NCBI GenBank assembly: GCA_035460165.1
Contig: DATHWW010000006.1
Location: forward strand, 19,195-83,194
Direction of reading: 5' to 3'
Length of the DNA stretch: 64,000 bases
From: MM2 sp035460165
GTDB lineage: Bacteria; Pseudomonadota; Gammaproteobacteria; Burkholderiales; Methylophilaceae
Part shown: piece after piece, positions 8,826 through 17,474 of the stretch
Numbering within the stretch: position 1 is the first letter of the stretch
Layout: every line of letters starts with the position of its first letter
Translations under genes and position numbers: made by a program
Notes under the pieces: generated by a model
What the model was told of the DNA's origin: nothing
The model's input: the letters and a program-made list of their open reading frames with translations, nothing else
The model's database searches: none

Positions 8826-9353
8826 TTATTTCAGATACTGCGCCATCTGGGCGTCAAGCGTGCCTTGCGCCTGCATGATGAACTCGCAGATCTCGCGCAC
8901 CGCCCCGCGCCCGCCTTCGCGTTCAGTGACGACATGCGCATGCTTCTTGACTAGCGCTGGTGCAGCCGGGACCGTAATGGCAAGGCCGCTGCGCAGCATC
9001 GGCGGCAAATCCACCACGTCGTCACCCATGAAAGCGCATTCGGAGTGATCCAGCCCCAGCTCCTTGGATAACTGAACAAATGCCTCCAGCTTATCCTCGA
9101 CGCCCTGGAAGAAATGCGCTACGCCGGTATTCTCCGCGCGCTTGACGACGACCTTCGAGGTGCGTCCGGTGATGATCGCCATGTCCACGCCGCTGGCCTT
9201 GAGCAGTTTCATGCCCAAGCCGTCCTGCGAGTTGAACGCCTTATATTCCTGGCCGTCGTCGCACAGATACAGGCTGCCGTCCGTCATCACGCCGTCCACG
9301 TCAAAAACAATCAGCTTGACGCGTTTTGCGCGCTCTAAAACATCTTGATTCAT
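8826..9353 (-). CDS. kdsC: 3-deoxy-D-manno-octulosonate 8-phosphate phosphatase
   Basis: A 175-residue HAD-superfamily phosphatase that removes phosphate from Kdo-8-phosphate during Kdo synthesis for the lipopolysaccharide core. The nucleophile motif is VFDVDGVMTDG; GDDVVDLP is the metal-binding motif III. It lacks a large cap domain, as usual for tetrameric KdsC. It overlaps kdsD by 4 bases and precedes lptC. Confidence 0.95.
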   Translation of the reverse strand: MNQDVLERAKRVKLIVFDVDGVMTDGSLYLCDDGQEYKAFNSQDGLGMKLLKASGVDMAIITGRTSKVVVKRAENTGVAHFFQGVEDKLEAFVQLSKELGLDHSECAFMGDDVVDLPPMLRSGLAITVPAAPALVKKHAHVVTEREGGRGAVREICEFIMQAQGTLDAQMAQYLK

Positions 9354-10357
9354 ACCACTTTCGCTTTCAGCAGGTCGTGCATGTTGAGCGCGCCGACCAA
9401 CGTTCCATGATCGTCGGTGACCAGCAGGCCATTGATTTTATGGGTTTCCATCAGTTCCACCGCTTCCGCCGCCAGGCGGTTGGGAGCAATGGTGCGTGGG
9501 TTCGTGTGCATCACTTGCGTGATGTTGGTAGAAGCGACATCAACCCCGTTTTCGAAGGCGCGCCGCAAGTCGCCGTCGGTAAAGATGCCAGCGGGTTTGC
9601 CTTGCGCATCGATGATGGCCGTCATACCCAAGCCCTTGCGGGACATTTCAAGCAGGGCTGCCGACAGGAAAACATCTTGCCGAACCTTGGGAATGCCGTC
9701 CCCGGTTCGCATGACATCGCTCACGTGCAGCAACAGCTGCCTGCCGAGCGCGCCGCCCGGGTGCGCGCGTGCAAAGTCCTCTTGCGAGAAGCCGCGTGCG
9801 TCCAGCAGTACCAGCGCCAGTGCGTCACCCAACGCCAGTGCGGCGGTTGTGCTTGCGGTCGGTGCCAGACCAAGCGGGCAGGCTTCGTGCGATACAGACG
9901 CATCCAGATGCACGTCGGCCTCTTTCGCCAGCGTGGATTTCGGGTTGCCCGTCATACTGATCAGCTTGGCACCCATGCGCTTGAGCATGGGTACGATGGT
10001 AAGCAATTCATCGCTTTCGCCGGAATTCGACAGGACCAGTACGACATCGTGTCCGGTAATCATGCCAAGATCGCCATGGCTGGCCTCGGCCGGATGCATG
10101 AAAAAAGCCGGCGTGCCAGTGCTGGCAAGCGTGGACGCAATCTTGCGCCCGATATGGCCGGATTTGCCCATGCCACTCACCACAACGCGACCTCGGCACT
10201 GTAAAATGAGCTCCACAGCTTGAGGGAAACTGCTGTCGAGGCGTTGCGCCAGCATTTCAACTGCGCGTGCTTCGGTCAGCAATACTTCACGGGCAAGGTC
10301 GATCGGGTTTGCAGGGTTTTGTTGCTGCTGATTTAATTTTGATACCGCCATAATCAT
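9350..10357 (-). CDS. kdsD: Arabinose-5-phosphate isomerase
   Basis: A 335-residue enzyme that isomerises ribulose-5-phosphate to arabinose-5-phosphate, the first step of Kdo synthesis. An N-terminal sugar isomerase (SIS) domain contains VVVSGMGKSGHIGRKIAST and the SNSGESDE phosphate-binding loop. Two CBS domains follow. The longer in-frame extension to 10423 does not resemble the family. I start at the ATG at 10357, with 10351 as an alternative; neither has a strong ribosome site. It is the first gene of the kds-lpt-rpoN-PTS run and diverges from the antiporter gene. Confidence 0.93.
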   Translation of the reverse strand: MIMAVSKLNQQQQNPANPIDLAREVLLTEARAVEMLAQRLDSSFPQAVELILQCRGRVVVSGMGKSGHIGRKIASTLASTGTPAFFMHPAEASHGDLGMITGHDVVLVLSNSGESDELLTIVPMLKRMGAKLISMTGNPKSTLAKEADVHLDASVSHEACPLGLAPTASTTAALALGDALALVLLDARGFSQEDFARAHPGGALGRQLLLHVSDVMRTGDGIPKVRQDVFLSAALLEMSRKGLGMTAIIDAQGKPAGIFTDGDLRRAFENGVDVASTNITQVMHTNPRTIAPNRLAAEAVELMETHKINGLLVTDDHGTLVGALNMHDLLKAKVV

Positions 10358-10446
10358 CAAGTATAAAAGGGTTCGCCCTCTGAATAAAGGATATAAACGC
10401 AAATAGCACCTGATCCGGCACAAAATTTGCGTAAAGATTTTCCCCT

Positions 10447-12420
10447 ATGCCCGGCACCCTTGAAACTATCCTGATTCTCCTCACCGGCGCCGTTTTGGCG
10501 GTCGCGTTGTTTCGCGTCTTGCGTCTGCCGACCATGCTCGCTTATTTTCTGATTGGCGTATTGCTCGGTCCGCATACCTTTGGTTTTTTGCCGGATAGTG
10601 AGGCCAATCGCGAGCTTGCGGAATTCGGCATCGTATTCCTGATGTTCAGCATCGGCCTGGAGTTCAGCCTGCCGCAGTTATATGCAATGCGCACCACCGT
10701 ATTCGGTCTCGGCGGCGCCCAGGTCGCGGTCACTACTATGGTCGTCATGGCCGGCGCAATGGCGCTCGGCATCGACTGGAGTACGGCGCTGGTACTGGCC
10801 GGCGCGATGGCGATGTCCTCCACGGCCATCGTGTCCAAAATGCTGGTGGAGAAAGTCGAGCTCAGTTCGCGTCATGGTCGGCTGGCGGTCGGCGTGCTGC
10901 TATTCCAGGATCTCGCCGTAGTCCCATTGCTGATTATGATCCCCGCGCTTGCCGCGCCGGGCGGGGTCATGGCGACGACGCTGGCTTTGTCGGTGCTGAA
11001 GGCGGCAATCACGCTCTCCATCCTGCTGGTATTCGGCAAGCGCTTGATCAACCCCTGGTTCGAATTGGTGGCCCGCCAGCAATCGCGCGAACTGTTCGTG
11101 ATGAATGTGCTGATGGTCACCTTGTTGCTGGCCTTCGTCACCAGCATGGCAGGGCTGTCTTATGCGCTAGGCGCCTTTGTGGCTGGGATGCTGATATCGG
11201 AAACGCGCTACCGCTATCAGGTTGAGGCCGATATTGCGCCCTTCCGCGACATCCTGCTCGGCTTGTTCTTCATTACCGTCGGCATGATGCTGGATGTCCG
11301 CGCGCTGATCGCCAATGTTGAATGGGTCTTGTTGTTGTTGGTGTTGATCGTGTTTTTGAAAGCACTCATCATTACCCAATTGGCGCGGGTTTTTCGCCAT
11401 GAGACGGGCGTTGCGATCCGTACCGGCATCATGCTCGCCCAGGCCGGCGAGTTCAGTTTCGTCATCATGGCGCACGGCGTGGGCAACGGTGTATTGAGCG
11501 GCAACCTATTCCAGATCGTGCTCGCGGCTTCGCTGCTGTCGATGGTCATCGCACCATTTATCATTCAGTACAACGGCTGGTTTGCCTCGCGCTTGTCGCG
11601 CAGTTATGAAAGCAACCGTGATCGCAAGATCCACGAAATCGAGAACATAGGCCAAGAGCTCAGCGATCACGTCATTATTTGCGGCTTCGGCCGTAGCGGA
11701 CAATATCTTTCCCGCTTCCTGCACGAAGAGAAAATCCCGTTTATCGCGCTGGATATCGATCCCTCCCGGGTGCGCGAGGCGGCAAGCGCCGGGGAAAACG
11801 TCGTCTATGGCGATGCCGGGCGGCGCGTGGTGCTGAAAGCAGCCGGTGCCGAGCGTGCCAAGGCCGTGGTGATCAGCTATGCGGACCAGCACGCCTCGAT
11901 GAAGGTGTTGCATGTGGTGCAGGAAAACTACCCGCAATTGCCGGTGATCGTGCGCACTGTGGACGATAGCAACATGGAGAAATTCGTCGATGCAGGCGCA
12001 GCAGAGGTTGTGCCGGAAATACTCGAGGGCAGCCTGATGCTGGCTTCGCACGCGCTGGTGATGATGGGCGTGCCGTTGTCGCGCGTGGTCAAGCGTATCC
12101 GGCATTTCCGCGAGGAGCGCTACCAGATGTTCCGCGGATTCTTTCATGGCCTCTCGGATTACGATCTCGATGCGCGCGACGAAGACCAGGTGCGCCTGCG
12201 TTCCGTGGCATTGCCGGCCGGCGCTTTCGCATGCCGGCAGTGTCTGCGGGATCTGGACATGACCCATTACAAGGTGCAGGTCAAATCCATCCGGCGCCCC
12301 AATACCAAAGGACTGAGTCCCGCGCCTGAGGTCATCCTCGAAGAAAACGACATGGTTGTGTTGCAGGGGACTCCCGACAATTTGGCGAGTGCAGCTAAAT
12401 TTCTGCTGACCGGTAAATGA
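10447..12420 (+). CDS. CPA2-family monovalent cation:proton antiporter (KefB/YbaL type)
   Basis: A 657-residue inner-membrane protein. About 12 hydrophobic segments fill residues 1-380, with the conserved LFFITVGMMLDVRAL sequence. A cytoplasmic TrkA-N nucleotide-binding domain follows (VIICGFGRSGQYLSRFLHEE), then a TrkA-C domain at the end. It probably exchanges potassium or sodium for protons under control of bound nucleotide. No KefF/KefG ancillary gene is adjacent. It overlaps the next gene by 4 bases (ATGA), so the two are translationally coupled. Confidence 0.9.
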   Translation: MPGTLETILILLTGAVLAVALFRVLRLPTMLAYFLIGVLLGPHTFGFLPDSEANRELAEFGIVFLMFSIGLEFSLPQLYAMRTTVFGLGGAQVAVTTMVVMAGAMALGIDWSTALVLAGAMAMSSTAIVSKMLVEKVELSSRHGRLAVGVLLFQDLAVVPLLIMIPALAAPGGVMATTLALSVLKAAITLSILLVFGKRLINPWFELVARQQSRELFVMNVLMVTLLLAFVTSMAGLSYALGAFVAGMLISETRYRYQVEADIAPFRDILLGLFFITVGMMLDVRALIANVEWVLLLLVLIVFLKALIITQLARVFRHETGVAIRTGIMLAQAGEFSFVIMAHGVGNGVLSGNLFQIVLAASLLSMVIAPFIIQYNGWFASRLSRSYESNRDRKIHEIENIGQELSDHVIICGFGRSGQYLSRFLHEEKIPFIALDIDPSRVREAASAGENVVYGDAGRRVVLKAAGAERAKAVVISYADQHASMKVLHVVQENYPQLPVIVRTVDDSNMEKFVDAGAAEVVPEILEGSLMLASHALVMMGVPLSRVVKRIRHFREERYQMFRGFFHGLSDYDLDARDEDQVRLRSVALPAGAFACRQCLRDLDMTHYKVQVKSIRRPNTKGLSPAPEVILEENDMVVLQGTPDNLASAAKFLLTGK

Positions 12421-13415
12421 AACCATCCATCACCATCATCGGCGCCGGCGCTGTCGGCTGCCTGACCGCATTGGCATTCGCAAAAAAAGACTGGCGGGTG
12501 ACGCTGGTAGATCAAGGCGTGCTTGGCGGCGAGGCCTCGTGGGCGGGCGGCGGCATATTGTTTCCCTTGTTGCCGTGGAATTACACGGAACCGGTGAACC
12601 AGCTCGCGCTGGCTGGCGCGGCTCGCTATCGTGAATTATGCGAAGAGTTGTTTGAAGCCACGGGTATCGACCCCCAATATCAGGCATGCGGCATGCGGGT
12701 GTTGCCGGAGTTTGACGGCGAGACGGCCTTGGCGTGGTGTCAGGCGCATGGCCTTACTGCCGAAATTCAAGGGGAGTCATTATGGTTGCCCCAGGTTGCT
12801 CAGGTACGCAACCCGCGACTGATGGCGGCTTTGCGCGCACGATTGGAATCCTCGGGCGTGACGATCCATGAGCATACCGAACTGCGGCGTTTGCAATCCG
12901 CTACGGCCAAGGTGCAATCCTGGCAGAGCAGCAAAGGTACCAGTTTCGAATCGGATGCCTACGTAGTCACTGCGGGCGCCTGGAGTCATAACCTCTTGGG
13001 CGAGCATGCGCAGCCGGTGCCGGTAAAGCCCATGCGGGGGCAAATGCTGCTTTACCGCCTTGAAGTGGGTGCATTGTCGACCATTCTTTATCGCAACGAC
13101 TTTTATCTGATCCCCCGTCGCGACGGCCATATTCTCGCCGGCAGCACGGTGGAAGATGTCGGTTTCGATAAATCCACGACCGAGAATGCCGCCAGAGATC
13201 TCGCCAGAAAAGCCTGCGAGCTATTGCCACAACTTGCCGATACACCGGTGATCCGGCACTGGAGTGGGCTGCGTCCGGGATCGCCGGACAATATACCGAT
13301 GATCGGTCGTCACCCGGATTTCGACAATCTTTACCTGAACACCGGGCATTTCCGCTACGGGGTAACGATGGCCCCGGCCAGTGCGGAAATTCTTATCAAT
13401 CTGTTGGAAGGCTGA
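12417..13415 (+). CDS. thiO: FAD-dependent glycine oxidase ThiO-like
   Basis: A 332-residue FAD-dependent D-amino-acid-oxidase-fold protein. The N-terminal dinucleotide-binding motif is ITIIGAGAVGCLTALAFA. The ThiO-like ASWAGGGILFPLLPW segment follows, and a C-terminal SGLRPGSPDNIPMIG motif closes the FAD site. ThiO oxidises glycine to iminoglycine for the thiazole of thiamine. No thiazole-synthesis gene is adjacent; its partner is an antiporter, so the thiamine role rests on family resemblance alone. Another DAO-fold amino-acid oxidase is possible. Confidence 0.8.
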   Translation: MKPSITIIGAGAVGCLTALAFAKKDWRVTLVDQGVLGGEASWAGGGILFPLLPWNYTEPVNQLALAGAARYRELCEELFEATGIDPQYQACGMRVLPEFDGETALAWCQAHGLTAEIQGESLWLPQVAQVRNPRLMAALRARLESSGVTIHEHTELRRLQSATAKVQSWQSSKGTSFESDAYVVTAGAWSHNLLGEHAQPVPVKPMRGQMLLYRLEVGALSTILYRNDFYLIPRRDGHILAGSTVEDVGFDKSTTENAARDLARKACELLPQLADTPVIRHWSGLRPGSPDNIPMIGRHPDFDNLYLNTGHFRYGVTMAPASAEILINLLEG

Positions 13416-13421
13416 TAGCGT

Positions 13422-14630
13422 TTATTTGATGCGCACGGCCACCTGTTTGGTGAAGACGCTGAAGCACAGGTACTCATACTCCCAGCCGTATTTCGCAACA
13501 GCTTCCTGAAACGCCTTGTATTCGTCTTCACGCCAGTGCTCATTGCCGATGTATTCGTCGAATACGATAACGGAGCCAGACACAATGCGCGGCGCGAGTT
13601 GATCAAGCACAGTTTTGGTGGAGCTATAAATGTCGCAGTCGATGTTTACGAAACGCACGTGACCCGGGTGTTCTTCCAAAAACTTCGGTAGCGTGTCTTC
13701 AAACCAGCCAGCGAGAAGTTGCACATTGGCAGGCACTTTGGGGATTTCACCGCGAGTGGTGTAACTACCTTTGGGCTCATGATGCCAGACTTCGGGCAAG
13801 CCTTCGAAACTGTCAAAGCCATATACCTGGTGATTGGCAAGCGATGCAATCTGCCGGATGGTGTTGCCGAAGCGGACGCCGAATTCCAGCACCATCCCAT
13901 CTTTGAGCGCGGCGTCCATTGCGAGCCTGAAGGTCTCGAGCATGCTGCCGGTTATCGGAGGCAATATCTTGTTCGCTGACTTTATGTATTTCCATGCATC
14001 CAATCGAGCCTGATCCAATGGCGAGCCATTCTTGATGGCGTCTAGGCTCATTTGCGCTGCCCCGGTCTCGCCGTAGGAGTCCAGCAACACCCCCAGCATA
14101 TAGTGGGCCTCGTTGTCGGATGGGTTGATACGTAATAAACGCTTTAGATTCTCGATGGCTGCCGAGCGGTTGGTTTTGAGCAGCAAGGCATGCTGGTTGT
14201 ACAGGGCATTCACGTAATCCGGAGCAGATTGAAGCGCCTTGGTGTAGTGATGTAGCGCAGCGTCAAGTTCGCCTTTTTCATGGTAAGTAAAACCAAGGTT
14301 ACCCAGATATTCTGGGTTATGGGGGCTAGCTTTCAGCGCATGCTGAAAGTGTGCAATTGCAACGTCAATATTGCCTTGCTGCAATTCGATGACGCCTAGT
14401 AAATGGTGGGCATCGGGCTGTCCAGGCAGCACTTGTATGATTTGATGGCAAACGGTGGAAGCTTGGGAGGAGTGGCCGCGCTGAAAATGCGCGTGCGCCA
14501 ATCGCAAAGCATGCTGTAGTTGCTGGTCTAACGAAGCTGCGGTTGGTTGGCGCTTATTCAAGCAGCACTGCTTGTATTTCTTTCCGCTACCGCAGGGGCA
14601 TAGATCATTTCGGCCTGGTGCTGCTGCCAT
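13422..14630 (-). CDS. SEC-C motif / TPR / TylF-like methyltransferase fusion
   Basis: A 402-residue multidomain protein. The N-terminus is a SEC-C zinc motif (RNDLCPCGSGKKYKQCC; Cys11, Cys13, Cys22/23). About five TPR units fill roughly residues 30-190. The C-terminal 190 residues resemble TylF/Methyltransf_24 SAM-dependent methyltransferases: VLEFGVRFGNTIRQIA as motif I, VYGFDSFEGLPEVW, and VNIDCDIYSST with FDEYIG as acidic motifs. The substrate is unknown; related proteins act on sugars or peptides. It is convergent with thiO, 6 bases away. Confidence 0.82.
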   Translation of the reverse strand: MAAAPGRNDLCPCGSGKKYKQCCLNKRQPTAASLDQQLQHALRLAHAHFQRGHSSQASTVCHQIIQVLPGQPDAHHLLGVIELQQGNIDVAIAHFQHALKASPHNPEYLGNLGFTYHEKGELDAALHHYTKALQSAPDYVNALYNQHALLLKTNRSAAIENLKRLLRINPSDNEAHYMLGVLLDSYGETGAAQMSLDAIKNGSPLDQARLDAWKYIKSANKILPPITGSMLETFRLAMDAALKDGMVLEFGVRFGNTIRQIASLANHQVYGFDSFEGLPEVWHHEPKGSYTTRGEIPKVPANVQLLAGWFEDTLPKFLEEHPGHVRFVNIDCDIYSSTKTVLDQLAPRIVSGSVIVFDEYIGNEHWREDEYKAFQEAVAKYGWEYEYLCFSVFTKQVAVRIK

Positions 14631-14687
14631 GAAAGTTCCCGTGATGGAGGTTGTTCCGATGGAGGATGTGCTGGGGCTGGTAGTGTA

Positions 14688-14942
14688 CTACTTGCAGCTT
14701 ATTCTAAGAGTACGCAACTGGGTGGGCAGATTTTCTTCTTTGGCCAAAACCTCAAAACCGTTGGGGCATGCTTGCTTCGCTGCGCGATAACAATCGGGCC
14801 ATGCCTTATAGCCACTGCAGGAAACTATCACGCCTTGTTGTGGGCTGCTGGCTTCTAGATCGCGTTTTTCTGAAAAGGGTCCGTTTGCGCAGCCATTCAA
14901 GGCAATTGTTGTCAGGATGAGAGTTAGAGCGCGTCGTTGCAT
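14688..14942 (-). CDS. Small cysteine-rich lipoprotein of unknown function
   Basis: An 84-residue protein. The N-terminus MQRRALTLILTTIALNGCAN is a lipoprotein signal with lipobox LNGC. The mature part carries VSCSGYKAWPDCYRAAKQAC and ends in RISCK; the four cysteines could form two disulfides. I chose the ATG at 14942 because it puts a basic N-terminus directly before the hydrophobic segment; an upstream ATG at 14966 is possible. No function is known to me. Confidence 0.68.
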   Translation of the reverse strand: MQRRALTLILTTIALNGCANGPFSEKRDLEASSPQQGVIVSCSGYKAWPDCYRAAKQACPNGFEVLAKEENLPTQLRTLRISCK

Positions 14943-14983
14943 TTCGTTGTGCCTGTCAAATTTCAATGCTGCATCATAAATTA

Positions 14984-15007
14984 AAACGGCGCCCGAAGGC
15001 GCCGTTT
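14984..15007 (-). terminator. Rho-independent terminator of the porin gene
   Basis: A perfect 10-base-pair inverted repeat (aaacggcgcc / ggcgccgttt) with a CGAA loop lies 26 bases past the porin stop. On the minus strand it is followed by TTTTAATTT. Confidence 0.85.
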
Positions 15008-15033
15008 CTAGCTTTCAGTTTTTCTAAGAAATC

Positions 15034-16212
15034 TTAGAAGAACATGATTGCGCCGATGGCCACGGTCTTGGAGTCAGCTTCACGACCCAGAGAGTCTTCA
15101 GAGTCGATGTCCGTGTACTCAGCCACCAGATTTACGCTCTTGGTGAGTGGGTGGTAAACACCAGCAATCCAGGATTCGCTTTCTGCGTCGCCGTTGTCGA
15201 ATTCGACTTCGGTTTCGCCATAGCTCAGGCCAATCTTGGTACCGATGGTCGGCAGAGCGTAGGTGCCTTGCACGTACCAATTCTGGCTGTCGAGTTCGTC
15301 GCCAGCCAGGTTGGAACCATTGATGCCAAATCCAGCGTCACCTTGGCCTTCGCCGTCTTGCCAGCTGGCCACGAAGCCGAAGCCGGCGACGGAAACCTTA
15401 CCGCCCACTTCATAAGCGTCTGCGTCGTAGTCGTTGGTGCCGTCGAGGGAGTCAATCTTCTGGTGGATATAACCCGCCCACACCTTACCGGCGACGTCGC
15501 CAGCCCACTCGTACGAAACCTTGCCTTCGAAGCCGAGGGTGTCGTTTTCGTGGTTATCCGAGAAGCCGCCGTTGTCGCCACCCCACGGGTCGCGTGCGCC
15601 AACCGCGAAGCTGAAGCCGTTCCAGTTCGGGGAAGCGTAGGAGATCTGGCCAACCCAGTCAGCGTACAGGTAACCGTTACCGATACGGCCCAGGGTGGAG
15701 GAACCACCAGAGCCACCAGCGCCGCCGCCAACACCCAGCAGGGTCATGTCGGACAGGATAGCGTCGGAACCGAAGATGCCGAGGTCGCGACCCAGCTTGA
15801 TAGTACCCCAGCTCTTATCGCCGAAGGTCATGTAAGCTTGACGAATGTTGATGCTGTTGCCGCCGAGTGCCTGACCGTCGTTGTTGTCGTCGGAACCCAC
15901 GAAGAACGTGAACTGGAACGCAACGTCGAGGTCGTTTTGACGAGTCTTACCACCGATGCCGATAGCGGAAGGCAGCAGACCGGTGCGGATGTTTTGGGTA
16001 TCGCCTTCAGTAGCGCCGGCAACCAGGGTGCCAGCACCACCAGTGCCATAAGCTGCGTCAGCGTCGCCGTCGTACTTGGTGTAGAAAGCGTTGACGTTAC
16101 CACCGATGTCGATGGTCCAGTCGCCTGCCGGGATGGTGATGCCGGCGTTTGCTGCGGAAGCGCCCATCGCCATGACGGCGCCGGCAACTGCCATGCTCAA
16201 TTTCTTGTTCAT
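15034..16212 (-). CDS. Outer-membrane porin (Gram-negative general porin)
   Basis: A 392-residue beta-barrel porin. The signal peptide MNKKLSMAVAGAVMAMGASA ends at ANA. The mature protein is rich in glycine, aspartate and aromatic residues and ends in phenylalanine (AIGAIMFF), the C-terminal signal for barrel assembly. The DVAFQFTFF and WGTIKLGRDLGIFG segments fit 16-stranded betaproteobacterial porins. A strong AAAGGAG ribosome site, its own promoter and a terminator indicate a highly expressed single-gene unit. Substrate specificity cannot be read. Confidence 0.9.
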   Translation of the reverse strand: MNKKLSMAVAGAVMAMGASAANAGITIPAGDWTIDIGGNVNAFYTKYDGDADAAYGTGGAGTLVAGATEGDTQNIRTGLLPSAIGIGGKTRQNDLDVAFQFTFFVGSDDNNDGQALGGNSINIRQAYMTFGDKSWGTIKLGRDLGIFGSDAILSDMTLLGVGGGAGGSGGSSTLGRIGNGYLYADWVGQISYASPNWNGFSFAVGARDPWGGDNGGFSDNHENDTLGFEGKVSYEWAGDVAGKVWAGYIHQKIDSLDGTNDYDADAYEVGGKVSVAGFGFVASWQDGEGQGDAGFGINGSNLAGDELDSQNWYVQGTYALPTIGTKIGLSYGETEVEFDNGDAESESWIAGVYHPLTKSVNLVAEYTDIDSEDSLGREADSKTVAIGAIMFF

Positions 16213-16304
16213 ATATTTCTCCTTTAAATTTGAAATATCTCGGTAGGTATTCTAGAAACCTTTAACGAGAGAGTTCGCGAACTCCCCTTGCGAGAAGTGA
16301 CCTC

Positions 16305-16334
16305 AGTATGCCAAAGCGAAATTGGCGTCCGCAA
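16305..16334 (-). promoter_or_regulatory. Putative sigma-70 promoter of the porin gene
   Basis: Read on the minus strand, TTGCGG and CATACT are separated by 18 bases, about 95 bases before the porin start codon. The -35 matches four of six consensus positions. This is a reading of the sequence only. Confidence 0.45.
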
Positions 16335-16360
16335 CCCTTTTGTGCGATTCATGCGACACC

Positions 16361-16397
16361 TTGTTACATTCTGTTGCATTTTTGCAACACTTGTTAC
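16361..16397. promoter_or_regulatory. Putative activator site upstream of the porin promoter
   Basis: A palindrome gttgca-tttt-tgcaac (16373-16388) is framed by two copies of TTGTTAC at 16361-16367 and 16391-16397, spaced 30 bases (about three helical turns). It lies just upstream of the proposed porin -35 box. The layout recalls OmpR-type control of porins, but the factor is not identifiable. The rest of 16213-16514 holds only the two promoters. Confidence 0.4.
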
Positions 16398-16472
16398 GGT
16401 TCTGATTTGTACGAGGTATCTTGCCGGTCTGAGATTGGGGTGCTGCCGCTTCACCGATGTGTATGAATCGCT

Positions 16473-16481
16473 TGCTATAAT
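16473..16481 (+). promoter_or_regulatory. Extended -10 promoter of yjbQ
   Basis: TTGCTATAAT gives an extended -10 (TGnTATAAT) 33 bases before the yjbQ start. No good -35 hexamer lies at the proper distance, as allowed for extended -10 promoters. Confidence 0.5.
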
Positions 16482-16514
16482 TCGGCGGATATTTGAACTT
16501 GCCTGAGGGTGGAT

Positions 16515-16934
16515 ATGAAAAGCTATCGAAAGGAACTCTGGTTTAAGGCGCCAACGCGGATGGCCTTTATCAATATTACTTCGGAGGTTCAAGAGTGCCT
16601 GCGCGAGAGTGGCGTCAAGGAGGGGCTGGTGTTGGTCAATGCGATGCACATCACCGCTAGCGTTTTCATTAACGACGACGAGCGTGGGCTGCATCATGAC
16701 TATGGGATCTGGCTGGAGAAACTGGCCCCGCATGAGCCGGTGAGTGGGTATCGGCATAACGACACCGGCGAGGATAACGCCGATGCGCACATGAAGCGTC
16801 AGGTGATGGGGCGCGAGGTGGTGGTGGCCGTGACGGAAGGGAGGCTCGATTTCGGGCCGTGGGAGCAGATTTTCTACGGCGAGTTCGACGGGCGGCGCAA
16901 TAAGCGGGTGTTGGTGAAGATTATTGGTGAATAG
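16515..16934 (+). CDS. yjbQ: YjbQ/UPF0047 family protein
   Basis: A 139-residue protein of the YjbQ family, which is also described as secondary thiamine-phosphate synthase. The family core is visible: HITASVFINDDERGLHHDY, HNDTGEDNADAHMKRQVMG with clustered histidines, and GPWEQIFYGEFDGRR. The ATG at 16515 follows a GAGGGTGG ribosome site; a GTG two codons upstream is less likely. The physiological role is uncertain, since deleting yjbQ is not well explained in any organism I know. Confidence 0.86.
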   Translation: MKSYRKELWFKAPTRMAFINITSEVQECLRESGVKEGLVLVNAMHITASVFINDDERGLHHDYGIWLEKLAPHEPVSGYRHNDTGEDNADAHMKRQVMGREVVVAVTEGRLDFGPWEQIFYGEFDGRRNKRVLVKIIGE

Positions 16935-17011
16935 GGTGTTCATTCTTTGGTAAGTCTTGCCGGGTTGGTCGAAGGTTCGATGAGCTATGAGATGCCATCC
17001 CCGAACAAATC

Positions 17012-17106
17012 CCGTTCATCCTTCGACAAGCTCAGGACGAACGGAATGGTGGCGAGGCCAATCATGAGTCATCAACCACCGTTCGCCCTGAGCTTGTCGA
17101 AGGGCG
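17012..17106. repeat. REP-like inverted pair upstream of the GIY-YIG gene
   Basis: Two copies of the widespread proteobacterial repeat with core cttcgacaagctcagg lie in opposite orientation. One is at 17012-17044 and the other at about 17079-17106, 34 bases apart, so the pair can fold into a large stem. A decayed third copy lies at about 17398-17430, inside the 3' end of the neighbouring gene. Such repeats normally occur many times per genome. Confidence 0.8.
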
Positions 17107-17121
17107 GGTGCGAGAGAGAAA

Positions 17122-17433
17122 ATGACCTTCTGGGTATACATTCTGCGTTGTGCTGACGGTTCCTATTACACCGGCCATACAGATAATCTCGATCAGCGGA
17201 TATCGCAGCATGCTTCTGGCGCCTGCGGTGGGTACACAGCTCAGAGACTGCCGGTGAGCTTGGTGTTCTCTCAAGAATGCGTAACGCGTGAAGAAGCTCT
17301 GGGCGCGGAACAACAAATCAAAGGGTGGAGCCGAGCCAAGAAGGAAGCCATGATGCGGGGCGATTGGCAGGAGGTCTCTCGTTTGGCTCGTGGTCCGACA
17401 GGCCTGTCGAACGGCTCGCCACGAACGGAGTAG
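17122..17433 (+). CDS. GIY-YIG nuclease-family protein (YhbQ/UPF0213 type)
   Basis: A 103-residue single-domain GIY-YIG protein. The VYIL...YYTGHT pair marks the active-site strands; the conserved Arg is in LDQRISQH and the metal-binding Glu probably in LGAEQQIKGWSRAKKEA. The last residues, GLSNGSPRTE, are encoded by a decayed copy of the same repeat found upstream, so repeat sequence has been incorporated into the reading frame. The real role is unknown; the family includes DNA-damage-related nucleases such as YhbQ. Confidence 0.82.
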   Translation: MTFWVYILRCADGSYYTGHTDNLDQRISQHASGACGGYTAQRLPVSLVFSQECVTREEALGAEQQIKGWSRAKKEAMMRGDWQEVSRLARGPTGLSNGSPRTE

Positions 17434-17474
17434 TTATGAACATACCTGAACTTTTTGCGCCAGCGCTACGCCGG

